Of a stretch of DNA of 64,000 bases, positions 41,240 through 50,383 are shown piece by piece. A program made the translations under genes and the position numbers. The DNA is taken from NCBI GenBank assembly GCA_022606425.2, contig JAHDVF020001346.1, positions 1 to 64,000 of the forward strand, read 5' to 3'. A model generated the notes under the pieces. The model was not told where the DNA came from and searched no databases. It saw only the letters and a program-made list of their open reading frames with translations. The DNA is from Lepidostoma basale. Lineage: Eukaryota; Arthropoda; Insecta; Trichoptera; Lepidostomatidae. The stretch's first letter is position 1. Each line of letters begins with the position of its first letter.

Positions 41240-41482
41240 AAGTTCATACGTTGTAATTTCGATTATGAAATATTAATTTATACATTGAAATGGTTTCAAA
41301 TTGTTAAATTTCCCACATTGTATAAACCCATACACAGTTCGTCTAGAGTTTTACTACATTATTAATAACTGAACTGTTCTAATTTCGATTGCGACTAAAC
41401 GACGAATTTGTATCATGAAATAATTTTCAAATGTTAAATTTCCCACCTTCTCCAAACCTATACACTGTTCTTCTAACTCTGC
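41240..41482. repeat. Tandem duplication, about 125-bp unit, two diverged copies
   Basis: Blocks GTAATTTCGATT, TTTCAAATTGTTAAATTTCC and CACATTGTATAAACCCATAC (41250-41333) recur as CTAATTTCGATTGCG, TTTTCAAATGTTAAATTTCC and CACCTTCTCCAAACCTATAC (41377-41464). Confidence 0.7.
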
Positions 41483-41499
41483 TCGAGTGAGTTAATATG

Positions 41500-41749
41500 T
41501 ATTAGCGAGGTGTTGAGGGCTAAACTTGCTCGTATGAAATTAAATATTTCAGAGGGCTTCAGCCAGTTTATGAAACTTCACTCAAACTTTCCGATGGACA
41601 CCCGTCGCTGCTTCGCGTCACTTATTAGCCAAGACCAAGTTGAGCAACACGCTATGGAGATTATTACCAGAGATGCCTTGTCCTCATCAATCTGGAAACA
41701 TTTTGTACACAATACATTGTTTAAGGTTAAAAGGAGGTTCGTAGTGTGA
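41500..41749 (+). CDS. Unassigned small ORF
   Basis: An 80-codon frame: MLRAKLARMKLNISEGFSQF, MKLHSNFPMDTRRCFASLIS, QDQVEQHAMEIITRDALSSS. The first codon is TTG; the first ATG is at 41534. Composition looks protein-like and unlike the LINE tails. I recognise no family, and no start context, splice sites or partner is evident. It could be a piece of an unknown transposon. Confidence 0.25.
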
Positions 41750-41924
41750 GTAAGTCGATGATTGTAACATTAATCGAGGTCTGAACATTACAAAGGTGCC
41801 AAGTATCAAAAAAGTAAAAAATGAGTTTTTGATCCTAATTAGTGTTATATAAAAAGACCAATAACTGTGCAAAGTGATTGACTTATATAGTATAGTACCG
41901 ATTTGATTAAACTATTATACTTCT

Positions 41925-42125
41925 ACACTCTTCTTCTTCTTCGATGGCCCTACAGCCCATATCGAGCCTTAGCCTCCAGTATTCTTCGCCTCCAACTCCT
42001 CCTGTCCTCCGCTTCGACCCTCCAATCTGACACTCGTAACAATCTTGCCCCATCTCTCCCAACTTCATCCTCCCATCGCAGCCATGGTCGTCCAATTGGT
42101 CAATATACTTCTTCACTAAAATTGA
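41925..42125 (-). mobile_element. LINE-K 3' tail, (GAA)n end
   Basis: CTTCTTCTTCTTCGATGGCC at left. Minus frames give VKKYIDQLDDHGCDGRMKLG, EMGQDCYECQIGGSKRRTGG, VGGEEYWRLRLDMGCRAIEE. That matches a LINE tail with R.WEDE(V)...W...A.DR..WR in a shifted frame. Only copy in the window. Confidence 0.55.
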
Positions 42126-42159
42126 TAAATTGCCTTCAATCACTTTAAATACAATATGA

Positions 42160-42790
42160 TGCAAGCGTTATTTATTTATTTTATTTATTTATTTTAGGGT
42201 AACAAACAGCGAATAAGTATATGTATAAAATACACAAAGAAATACTCAAATAAGGCCGATTACATGTTACCACAAATATAAATGTATGAACAGAGTTAAC
42301 ATTATAGACTTATGAAACGAGATATAACTAAAGGTAAATAGTATTATATAAAAATTAACAAAAGATAATAATAATAATACAAGTAAAGGAATATAACATT
42401 ATAGCATTATACATACCGAAAAGTTGCTGCAACTATTTTTTTTAAATCATAAGCGTTTTGGTGAAAAACATCGATTGCACTAAAACATTTGTTATAAGTG
42501 TCGCATATCCGGTACATTGCCGCGCTCGGAAAGTAATTGGTGCGATAAGCAGGAAGGTGGAATACTTGGCTCGCGGTGTGTCTTGTACGAAACATAGGGG
42601 TATTAATGGTCAATTTGCTAAGAAGTTCGGAGTTGTCAATGCTGAATTGTATGATTTTGTGAAGTAGCATCATATCGTTTAGTGTTCGTCTATCTTCGAG
42701 AGAGTCTAATGAGTTAAAAGCAAAGGCAGACCTATAATTAGGAAAATACCAGTTTGAGGAATATTTTTTGAACTCTTTCTATGCGTTGGA
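42160..42790 (-). mobile_element. LINE-I 3' end, CR1/jockey-like, (AAAT)n tail
   Basis: The tail (TTTA)n at 42170-42197. Minus frame 42673-42407: MMLLHKIIQFSIDNSELLSK, LTINTPMFRTRHTASQVFHL, PAYRTNYFPSAAMYRICDTY, NKCFSAIDVFHQ. The L..L..I..P...TR....F..P..RTN...S...R....N pattern is the conserved C-terminus of CR1/jockey-group ORF2. SLEDRRTLND lies just upstream (42700-42673). Another copy is at 47640-48240. Confidence 0.82.
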
Positions 42791-42883
42791 TATGCGCGGA
42801 ATAGTAAGGAGATCAAACAGGAGACACGAATTCAAGATGTGAGAATTATCTTTTGAATCATGTTTACCACTCCTGATATGTAA

Positions 42884-43000
42884 GTATATAAAGGACTCGG
42901 TTTGCAATAGTGTCACCAGTCTGTCGATGCCAGCGAGCCTGGCGAAACCGGTCGCTGTCGAAATAAAGGCAAAAGTGGAAGTAGTTAAAAACATCGTGTT
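42884..43000 (+). repeat. HHR-C element, single arm
   Basis: Contains motif C1 followed by GTCGAAATAAAGGCAAAAGT, GGAAGTAGTTAAAAACATCG and TGTTATTTC. This is the same arm as in the perfect palindrome at 47239-47416. Its outer end (CCTCCATCAAGAGATTTCAG at about 43232) is separated by a LINE tail. Confidence 0.65.
42917..42966 (+). ncRNA. Hammerhead-like motif C1
   Basis: CTGTCGA (42921-42927, A6 changed to T), T, GCCAG (42929-42933) with CTGGC (42939-42943), GAAAC (42944-42948), CG, GTC (42951-42953). Helix I CAGT (42917-42920) pairs with GCTG (42954-42957). One invariant base differs, so probably inactive. Confidence 0.42.
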
Positions 43001-43002
43001 AT

Positions 43003-43205
43003 TTCTTCTTCTTCTTCTTCACTTTTGGTAGACTCAGGAGTCTGTTATTTCATGCGGGTTCTCTTGAGACGCTGAACTCCAGCTTTCTCTCCACCGTTTC
43101 GGGGGTCTTCCTGGTCGCCGTTGTCCGTTTGGCGTTCCATGGAGAGCTATGTGTGGTATCCTATTTGAGCTTATCCTTTCTACGTGTTGATGCCAGTATC
43201 GCCGT
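43003..43205 (-). mobile_element. LINE-L 3' tail, (GAA)n end
   Basis: (CTT)n at 43007-43020, then AGACTCAGGAGTCTG and GGGGGTCTTCCTGGTCGCC (complement of a GRPRKTP-like stretch). It is inserted between CGTGTTATTTC (42990-43000) and CGTGTTATTTCATTATTATT (43201-43220), an 11-bp direct repeat that looks like its target duplication. Confidence 0.6.
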
Positions 43206-44084
43206 GTTATTTCATTATTATTTAAAAAGAACCTCCATCAAGAGATTTCAGTAAAATCATTTGATTATCCCAACACACTGGTAGGACGCAGCAGTCAAAT
43301 ACCTTTCATTAAAAGTTAATGGGGTTCGCGGATTTTTCAATATATGGACTAATTTACGACAGTCCAACCCAAACCAATTCTTCGGTCGATTTCTACGATC
43401 TGTTTTTCTCTACTCAGTACTATTTTATTTATTTATTTTTAATTGCTTGATACAAAAGTATAATGATATTCAACTAACATCCACTCCACATCCAGAAGCG
43501 GAAAAATAAATAGAATGAAAAACAGGATACTCGACAGACATTTCTTACACTTCACAACGACGTAATGGGTTGCGTCCCTCTTTGCCATCTAATGGAATTT
43601 CCCGCTACCACTTATCTTATAGACACATCTGTAAAGAACTTCAGACGGTTCATAGTACAGACAATTAAGATTCAACGCTCTCCTCCGAATATAAATTAGT
43701 CAGATATTTTCCTACATTATTTTATAATGTGAAAAGCAAGGGAAACTATCACATAAAAGGTCAAAGTGGCATCCCAAGAACCAGAAAAAATGTTATGATT
43801 TGCTGCAAACCAATCCCTAGGATTGAAACTTAAAAATGTTTATATTTAAAATATAATTTACCATATAAATTATTTATTGAAACATACCAGAAGTTTATTG
43901 AACGCTTAGGCATTAACTGTGGAATTCCATAGTAAAATACTTAGGAAATTAAAAATAACTTCCTAAGTATAATCCATAGTTTTAATCCACTAATCAATTA
44001 CTTAGTTTAATCCAAGCTCCCATTCCCAATCAAATGCAAATTAATCATTAATTAATTTATATATAAATTATGTAATAATTAAAT
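43206..44084. other. HHR-C end, then unassigned
   Basis: 43206-43268 is the outer HHR-C sequence (AACCTCCATCAAGAGATTTC to TTTGATTATCCC). The rest is unrecognised AT-rich DNA. Confidence 0.45.
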
Positions 44085-44150
44085 AAAACGATGTTTTTTA
44101 ACTACTTCCACTTTTGTCTTTATTTAGACAGCGACCGGTTTCGCCAGACT
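44085..44150 (-). repeat. HHR-C half arm
   Basis: AAAACGATGTTTTTTAACTA to AGCGACCGGTTTCGCCAGAC equals the left half of the palindrome 47239-47416. The helix II partner and core are deleted. Confidence 0.65.
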
Positions 44151-44329
44151 CTTAAAATATAAATTTTGTCTTTTCAAATTAATGTTTTTTCTAAATAACA
44201 ATTTGTTCATTTATTTTATTTTATCGTACTTACAGGTATAACAGATAGCCCAATTAATTTTTAAATTTGAATTATTCTATCGAATTTTAAATACGTTTTT
44301 ATATTAGTCTTTCTTTGTTAAGTTTTTAT

Positions 44330-44415
44330 TATATTTTTACACCTGAAGATGGAGGTATCCTTCGAAGCATGTCGTGTTTTTTTTAATAATAAATGGATTA
44401 AAAAAAGTTTTTTTT
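44330..44415 (+). repeat. HHR-D element
   Basis: Core motif D1, then TTTTTTTTAATAATAAATGG and ATTAAAAAAAGTTTTTTTTA ATTTCCTAAG. The same arrangement follows the core at 53491 (AAATAGTGGATTAAACAAAG, ATTTCCTAAG). Confidence 0.6.
44339..44377 (+). ncRNA. Hammerhead-like motif D1
   Basis: Helix I ACAC (44339-44342) with GTGT (44374-44377). CTGAAGA (44343-44349), extra T, GGAGG (44351-44355) with CCTTC (44359-44363, one G.U), GAA then G15.1 (44364-44367), C, AT, GTC (44371-44373). A15.1-U16.1 is here G.U. Otherwise all core positions fit. Confidence 0.52.
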
Positions 44416-44427
44416 AATTTCCTAAGA

Positions 44428-45171
44428 ATATCAGAAGTTTTATTATATTTAGTGGGAATATCTCACATATCCCTGATCTCTAGCATGCCTCCCACCAGGT
44501 AGATGTTCCCGAGATCCGTATATCTACACAACCTGAGCAGGTGGATGTTGTACCCATCACAACATGCCACCTCATCATGAGTTGTTTATAAAACCTAACA
44601 CCCCTGGAGAATATTTATACTCTGGCTAGAATTGTCCCCCTTAAAATGAGGAGAAGCATCCTCAATAATGCGGAACGCGGAAGTCAGCAGCATAACTACA
44701 GCGATCCGCTAAATATCTACGGATAAAAGATATAGGAACGGATAGAGTCGAAATATAGGACAGATGGAGGAAAAGCCAAAACTGGATGTTACACAAGAAT
44801 ATCTTACCACCAGGACATGAGTAACCATGGAAAAATCTGGGAGTTGGTAGAACAAGGGACAACATGGCGATATGGTGTATCCGTAAGGGCAGTACGGCGT
44901 TCCGCATTTTTGGTATGGAGCATTCTTGCTGCACCTCTCAGAGTGCCGTTGCTCCAATTGTCATGCACGGATGAGGATCTGTTTCGGGGTTTCAGTAGTG
45001 CGGTCCAGCTGGTGGACTTCTTTGCCGAACATATATTACCGAATTGCCATTGATACTATGAGAAGATGATCTGCCCTGTATTCATTACACAATGCCTTAG
45101 AAGTTTATATCTAAACTATAATAAAACTCTTATATGACAGACGTTTTCATTCATATTAATTATTTAATATG
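44428..45171. other. HHR-E halves around an unassigned 0.6-kb segment
   Basis: CAGAAGTTTTATTATATTTA (44430) and AATGCCTTAGAAGTTTATAT...GACAGACGTTTTCATTCATA (45093-45155) look like the two ends of an E element. The middle (44460-45085) is different. It has minus frames of 90 and 82 codons (44934-44662, 44957-44709) and a 78-codon plus frame (44817-45053) of no known family. Possibly an inserted LINE tail. Confidence 0.4.
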
Positions 45172-45182
45172 GAGTTTTACAT

Positions 45183-45687
45183 GGTGTTCTTCTACCGACC
45201 CTTATGTATGGAAGCGAAGCATGGAACTGGCAAAAGAAGGATGAAAGTAGAATAAATGCAGTAAAATTGAGATCTCTTAGACGAATGTGTAAATACTCTG
45301 TGTATGATAGAGTGTCGAATGAAAATATAAGAAGTGAATGCGGTGCGAATGATGGTGTCATGAACAAAATAATGAAAGGATCATTAACATGGTTTGGACA
45401 TATGGAAAGAATGAATGAAGAAAGAATGGTAAAAAAATTATATGTTAATGATGTAAACGGAACTAGAAAAAGAGGAAGACCGAGGAAAACGTGGCACGAT
45501 CAAATAAATCAAATATTGAATGTCGGCCATGTGAGGAGTCAGAGAAATCGACGCGCTACATGACACGATGTATGAATGTTGAGGAAGCGAGAGAAATATG
45601 TCAGGAAAGAAAAGTGTGGCAGTCCATTCTTTCTGCCTACCCATTCGAGGAAACGGCATGATAGTTAGTTATTAAGTTAGTTAGTTA
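45183..45687 (+). mobile_element. LINE-A insertion with 11-bp target duplication
   Basis: GAGTTTTACAT flanks it at 45172-45182 and 45688-45698. A 119-codon frame (45204-45563) reads MYGSEAWNWQKKDESRINAV, SVYDRVSNENIRSECGANDG, GSLTWFGHMERMNEERMVKK, GRPRKTWHDQINQILNVGHV. One base is missing near 45556 (CGCGCTACATG), then the frame ends in ACGGCATGATAG and (TTAG)n. Same subfamily as 52030 and 61108. Confidence 0.95.
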
Positions 45688-45796
45688 GAGTTTTACATCA
45701 TTAATAATAATAATAATAATAATATGCTAACTTTTATAACGCCGTTTTTGTGATGTAATCACCTCAAGGGCTGTGATGTAATCACGTTCAAAACTA

Positions 45797-46157
45797 ACTA
45801 ACTAACTAACTAACCATCACGCCATTTCCCCGGAGGGGTAGGCAGAGAGGATGGATCGCCAAAATTCTCTGTCCTGGCATACCTCTCGGGATTCCTCTAC
45901 ATTCATACATCGTACCACGCACGCACGTCGATTATTCCGACTTCGAATGTGACCGCCTTTTAGTAATTGATTAATTTGGTCATGCCATGTTTTCCTCGAT
46001 CGTCCTCGCCTTCTTTTTCCACTTACGTTGCTTGTGTACAACTTTTTAACCATTCCACTCTCATCCATTAGTTCCATATGTCCAAACCATCTCAGGGATC
46101 ATTTTTTTAATTTTATCCATGATGCAGTCATCTGTCTTACATTTCTTTCTTATTTAA
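45797..46157 (-). mobile_element. LINE-A 3' end, 86-codon frame
   Basis: Minus frame 46077-45817: MELMDESGMVKKLYTSNVSG, RRRGRSRKTWHDQINQLLKG, RACVVRCMNVEESREVCQDR, SAYPSGEMA. (CTAA)n at left. It ends at CTTATTT (46157) within the NEEIRKKC region. Confidence 0.92.
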
Positions 46158-46515
46158 CGTCCAAGACAATAAATTCATGACAATGGATACTTTTGTATGG
46201 CGTGTATATTTAATGTAATATGACAGTATTAAAAATGATATTTTTTTATTATGACATCACTTTATTGAAACACTTTTATTTTATTTTGACATCACTTTAT
46301 TTTGTTTTATCGAACCAAACAGTTTCGCTCCCCCGAAGCTTTGTCAGGGGCTTTGTTAGGGTTACGAAAACAAACTGACGGAGCTACGGCGGCTCGATAA
46401 AACACAATAAACCTGGTTTAAAAACAAAACAAAAAAGTATTTAAGATTTAAAAAAAAATAATTGAGCTTATTTCTAAATAGTCCATTGTTTTGGCCAAAA
46501 CACTATGATACCTTA
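46158..46515. other. AT-rich; HHR-H-like inverted repeat
   Basis: TTTTATCGAACC (46306) and GGCTCGATAAAACAC (46391) are inverted ends. Minus-strand CTGACAA (46347-46341), A, GCTTC with GAGC, GAAAC (46326-46322) make a degenerate hammerhead-like core. Confidence 0.45.
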
Positions 46516-46517
46516 AC

Positions 46518-46622
46518 ATTTTAAACTGTAAAATTAAATAAGTTTGTTTTATGTATCACAATTTATTTTATTTTACGCGACAGCTGTTTCGTCACCCTAT
46601 GTTGACATTATCAGGTGTTACA
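46518..46622 (-). repeat. HHR-A single arm, minus
   Basis: ACTGTAAAATTAAATAAG, TATGTATCACAATTTA to CAGGTGTTAC. Core: CTGATAA (G8 changed), T, GTCAAC with GGTGAC (one mismatch), GAAAC, AGCT, GTC (46581-46579). Confidence 0.65.
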
Positions 46623-47238
46623 ATCGAATGTCAAATTATCGGGATTTTTTGAACCCCATTTGTGTATTTGTTCCTATGTCAATTTGAATAATTTCTTTTA
46701 GATAATTTTGAAGTTCTTGCTGGAGTGAGTTAGGTACATAAATATTTTTATTAAAATAACGTTTAGTTACTATTTATAGAAGAAAATATTTAAGGCGCAA
46801 AATATAATAATAAAATAAATAATAAAAATAATAATATTAAAGTAATTATAAGGAACCATTACACATAGTATAGTGTCAAAAACGATGAAGCATAATAAAT
46901 TAAAAACGATAAGCAATAAGAGGAAGTAGATTACATTAATGAGAAAGGTAACAAGGGTTTTTGGTAGTATTATTATTTTTTAGCTAGATTGCATAGGGGA
47001 AATGTTTTTTATGTATAATACTATATACTAATGGGGAATAAGCTGGAATTTGGTTATTTATAACATTTAATTTACATATTATGCCTTTAAAATTTCTAAA
47101 TTTTCTAATTTCTCTAATTTTTAAGGATTATTTGCTATATGTAAAAAAAATGTGTTTTTGGTTTCGATTGATGGTCAATATTCACACAATGATTGGCCAT
47201 ATCCGAAATGTTGTTTCTGTTTTTGTATGAAATTTTGT
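46623..47238. other. AT-rich, nothing recognised
   Basis: No supported feature. Confidence 0.5.
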
Positions 47239-47416
47239 ATAATAATTAAATAAAACGATGTTTTTTAACTACTTCCACTTTTGTCTTTATTTAGACAGCG
47301 ACCGGTTTCGCCAGGCTCGCTGGCATCGATGCCAGCGAGCCTGGCGAAACCGGTCGCTGTCTAAATAAAGACAAAAGTGGAAGTAGTTAAAAAACATCGT
47401 TTTATTTAATTATTAT
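47239..47416. repeat. Perfect 89-bp-arm palindrome (HHR-C)
   Basis: Centre GGCATC/GATGCC between 47327 and 47328. I find no mismatch from ATAATAATTAAATAAAACG (47239) to its complement ending 47416. Each arm carries GCCAGCGAGCCTGGC, GAAAC, CG, GTC. The right side then continues into TTTAAAATGAACTTCCATCA and TTTCAGTAAAATCATTTG, as at 43220-43262. Confidence 0.95.
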
Positions 47417-47639
47417 TTAAAATGAACTTCCATCAAGAGATTTCAGTAAAATCATTTGATTATCTGAAATTTTGTGTTCATATAACCTTTTCAAAAATGA
47501 TCAACCCGTCTTTCCAATATACACGGCATCATCACGGAGTTTTCTTAATTTCTTAATCATGCAAATATTTATTAAGAATTCGTTTCAGAGATCTAATTTT
47601 TATCTCAAATATTATTTTATCATTATTCATCTTCATTTA

Positions 47640-48240
47640 TTTATTTAAGGGTAACAAACAGTGAATAAGTATATATATAAAAATTCACAAAGAAGTACTA
47701 AAATAAGGCCAATTACAAAAACAAACAAACAAACCATCACGCTGTTTCCCCGCAGGGGTAGGCAGAGAGAATGGACCGCCACACTACTCTATCCTGGCAA
47801 ACCTCTCTAGCTTCCTCCACATGCATACAACGAGTCATACACGCACGTCGATTCCTCCGACTTCTAACATGACCAACCTTTAAAAATTGATTAATTTGGT
47901 CATGTCATGTTTTCCTCGGTCTGCCTCGACTTCGTACCCTATTTACATCATTAACGTATACTTTCTTAACCATTCTTTCTCCATCCATGCGTTCCATATG
48001 TCCGAACCAACGCAGCTTACAGCCAATTACATGTTACCACAAATATAAATGAATGAACAGAGTTAACATTATAGACTTATGAAACGAGATTTTACTAAAC
48101 TAAAATCAAGATAAAACTAACTAAGGTAATAGTATAAAAGTTAACAAAAATATAATAATAGTAATACAAGTAAAGAAATATTACATTATAGCATTATACA
48201 CATCGAAAAAATTATTATAAAAGACTATTTAAATTCTATT
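47640..48240 (-). mobile_element. LINE-I copy split by LINE-A
   Basis: TTTATTTAAGGGTAACAAAC to AAATAAGGCCAATTACA (47638-47717) continues after the LINE-A insertion as GCCAATTACATGTTACCACA (48022) to ATTATAGCATTATACACATC (48185-48204). Collinear with 42190-42415. Only the 3'UTR part. Confidence 0.82.
47718..48021 (-). mobile_element. LINE-A nested in LINE-I, 10-bp target duplication
   Basis: GCCAATTACA at 47708-47717 and 48022-48031. (CAAA)n tail, CCATCACGCTGTTTCCCC, then the coding tail to CGAACCAACGCAGC (RWFG). It is the (TTTG)n subfamily. The insertion is younger than LINE-I here. Confidence 0.95.
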
Positions 48241-48429
48241 ATGCACTTCAATATATGAACGGAATATCTCGCCTCGTGAGGACTCCATATCACAGAACCA
48301 CTTTCGAGTCTGCTCCGAACCAACGCGTTGTATAGGACTCTGAGCACATTGGGATTTCTGAAAACTCTTCCGGTCCGAATGATGAAGCCCAACATCTTCA
48401 GTGCAATGTCACAAATCCTCGGAAAGGAA
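48241..48429. other. Unassigned, possibly an old LINE tail
   Basis: CAGAACCACTTTCGAGTCTG...GATGAAGCCCAACATC may be coding remnants on either strand. I could not frame them. Confidence 0.3.
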
Positions 48430-48885
48430 TGCTCGGAACCAATTCTTTACAGCTTCGAAGAGATGGGCATCTCATAACCTATTTCTTTAAATTAATCAGG
48501 GGATATTTCGAGAACTCGGCCGTGTTAGAGGGTGTTGGTCTTTTTGTCCCTGATAGATTTCTCCGACAGCGACAGCACAGATTGTTTTACCAACCGGCCA
48601 CCAGAACCAATCTGCCTCTGGTGACACGGGTGGGAAGAGCAATTAGTCTGCTGAACGCGGTCTCCTCGGAGATCGACGTCTTTTATATTAGTGAAGGTAC
48701 GTTCAGGGGACAAATACTCTTGACTTTAGAAAGTATGTTGTCTTCCTAATGTCGAACTATCTCTAATGCGTTCCTGGTACTTTGTTGTATTTTTATAATA
48801 TTTTACCTGTACTCAATAGATACCTTAAACATTTTCCTGGTTCTAATGTCTTTTGAGTTAATAAACTGATTTGATTTGATTTGAA
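48430..48885 (+). mobile_element. LINE-H 3' end, CR1/jockey-like, (TTTGA)n tail
   Basis: A 106-codon frame (48429-48749): SLQLRRDGHLITYFFKLIRG, YFENSAVLEGVGLFVPDRFL, RQRQHRLFYQPATRTNLPLV. The LRR...L....K.I.G...S..L.......VP.R.LR....L......RTN pattern is the CR1/jockey-type ORF2 C-terminus. A 130-bp 3'UTR and AATAAACTGATTTGATTTGA end follow. Sister pieces at 23001 and 24080. Confidence 0.82.
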
Positions 48886-49337
48886 TATTTACTTTTGTGT
48901 ATAGACTACCGTTTGTAAATAAACATATAAATCCATTGCAAAAAAAATTAACGAGATTAAAACAACAAAATAAAATGCACAAAGTATTTTGTTTAGTACA
49001 CATTCAATTCGCAAATTCGAAATTCAAAACGTTGGTTGTCAAATTGAATATTGATGGAGTAGGTTTTGTTGAAATGGAGTTGGTACCTATTAGATACAAT
49101 AAATCGTTAGTGCTACTGTCGGGTAGTGAAAAATGCAACCCATCAACAATGTCATTGAATAGCGTGATGGATGGTAGCACTTCACAGTAATGAGAAAATT
49201 GTCATTTTTCATTTTTACATTTTGTTCATGAAATGCGAATATTTAAAAATAATTACATCTCATTGAAGTGAAGTTATTATAGTCGATTAAGTTAAAGGTT
49301 AGAATATTTTATATATTATTAATATATTATATAATTC
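48886..49337. other. Unassigned; 97-codon plus frame
   Basis: Frame 48897-49190 includes MHKVFCLVHIQFANSKFKTL, VVKLNIDGVGFVEMELVPIR. It is open for its length and reads better than AT-noise, but I know no homologue. It could derive from a transposon. Confidence 0.3.
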
Positions 49338-49690
49338 AAGGATTAATTTTATCTCAATAGAGACGAAGATGCAAACCGGAAACTGAATATGGTGATCGAG
49401 GTGTTTACAGGACTTATGACCTGTCATTGGTTGTGTAAGCGCACGCTTTATGTAATTACAACATTCCCCATTCCACCTTTCTTATGACCACCATGTCTGA
49501 CAAATTTTTGGAAGTTGTATATATGTTAATATCCAACACCACAATTCACATGTCAGTTTCAATTTACAGACTAGCGCCATCTATGAAGATTAGAATTAAG
49601 CATTAAGCAGAAGATCTTTATAACGCAATGTGAAAGGCTACCGCCATTAACGCACTGCTAGATAACGCCTGGAGATGTAATTGTTATTAT
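49338..49690 (+). repeat. Repeat R, plus copy
   Basis: AAGGATTAATTTTATCTCAA to CGCACTGCTAGATAACGCC. It contains ACTTATGACCTGTCATTGG, ACATTCCCCATTCC, GCGCCATCTATGAAGATTAG and AATGTGAAAGGCTACCGCC. It is the least interrupted copy and defines both ends of the family. Confidence 0.8.
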
Positions 49691-49782
49691 TGTGTTCAAT
49701 CAGCGGTGAGCTTATGACCTGAAATTTTAGCGTGTTAGCTTCATTTTTCCAATTCCTGAGGACATTTAACATATGATTAATT

Positions 49783-50328
49783 TTATTTTGTCATGTTTCC
49801 TCCTTCTACATGACTAACCTTTAAAATTGGATTATTTTGGTCATACCATGTTTTCCTCGGTCTAACTCGACTCTGTACTCGATTTACGTCATTAACGTAT
49901 ACTTTCTTAACCATTCTTTCTCCATCCATGCGCTCCATATGTCCGAACCAACGCAGCGATCCTTTCATAATTTTGTTCATAATATCTTCTTCCCCTCTAC
50001 ATAGCTTTCTTATATCAGTATTTGAGATTCTGTCGTATATCGTTCTACCACACATACGTCTTAGGGACCTCATCTCTACCGCATTTATTCTGCTCTCATC
50101 CTTCTTCTTCCAGTTCCATGCTTCGCTTCCATACATTAGGGTTGGGACCAGAACTCCATTGTGAACGGCGATTCTTCCGGCTTCTAACATGACCAACCTT
50201 TAAAATTTGATTAATTTGGTCATGCCATGTTTTCCTTCGTCTGCCTCGACTCCGTACTCCATTTACATCATTAACGTATACTTTCTTGACCATTCTTTCT
50301 CCATCCATGCGCTCCATATGTCATATAT
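49783..50328 (-). mobile_element. LINE-A with internal tandem duplication
   Basis: Reading the minus strand from 50317: MERMDGERMVKKVYVNDVNG, VRSRGRRRKTWHDQINQILK, VGHVRSRKNRR. It jumps at about 50172 back to IAVHNGVLVPTLMYGSEAWN and continues through WFGHMERMDGERMVKKVYVN a second time to 49783. So about 150 bp of the tail domain is present twice. The 3' microsatellite is missing. Confidence 0.88.
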
Positions 50329-50383
50329 CCAAAAAAAAAATATTGATAAATTGGATTTACGAATATAATCGAAAATTTCGATG

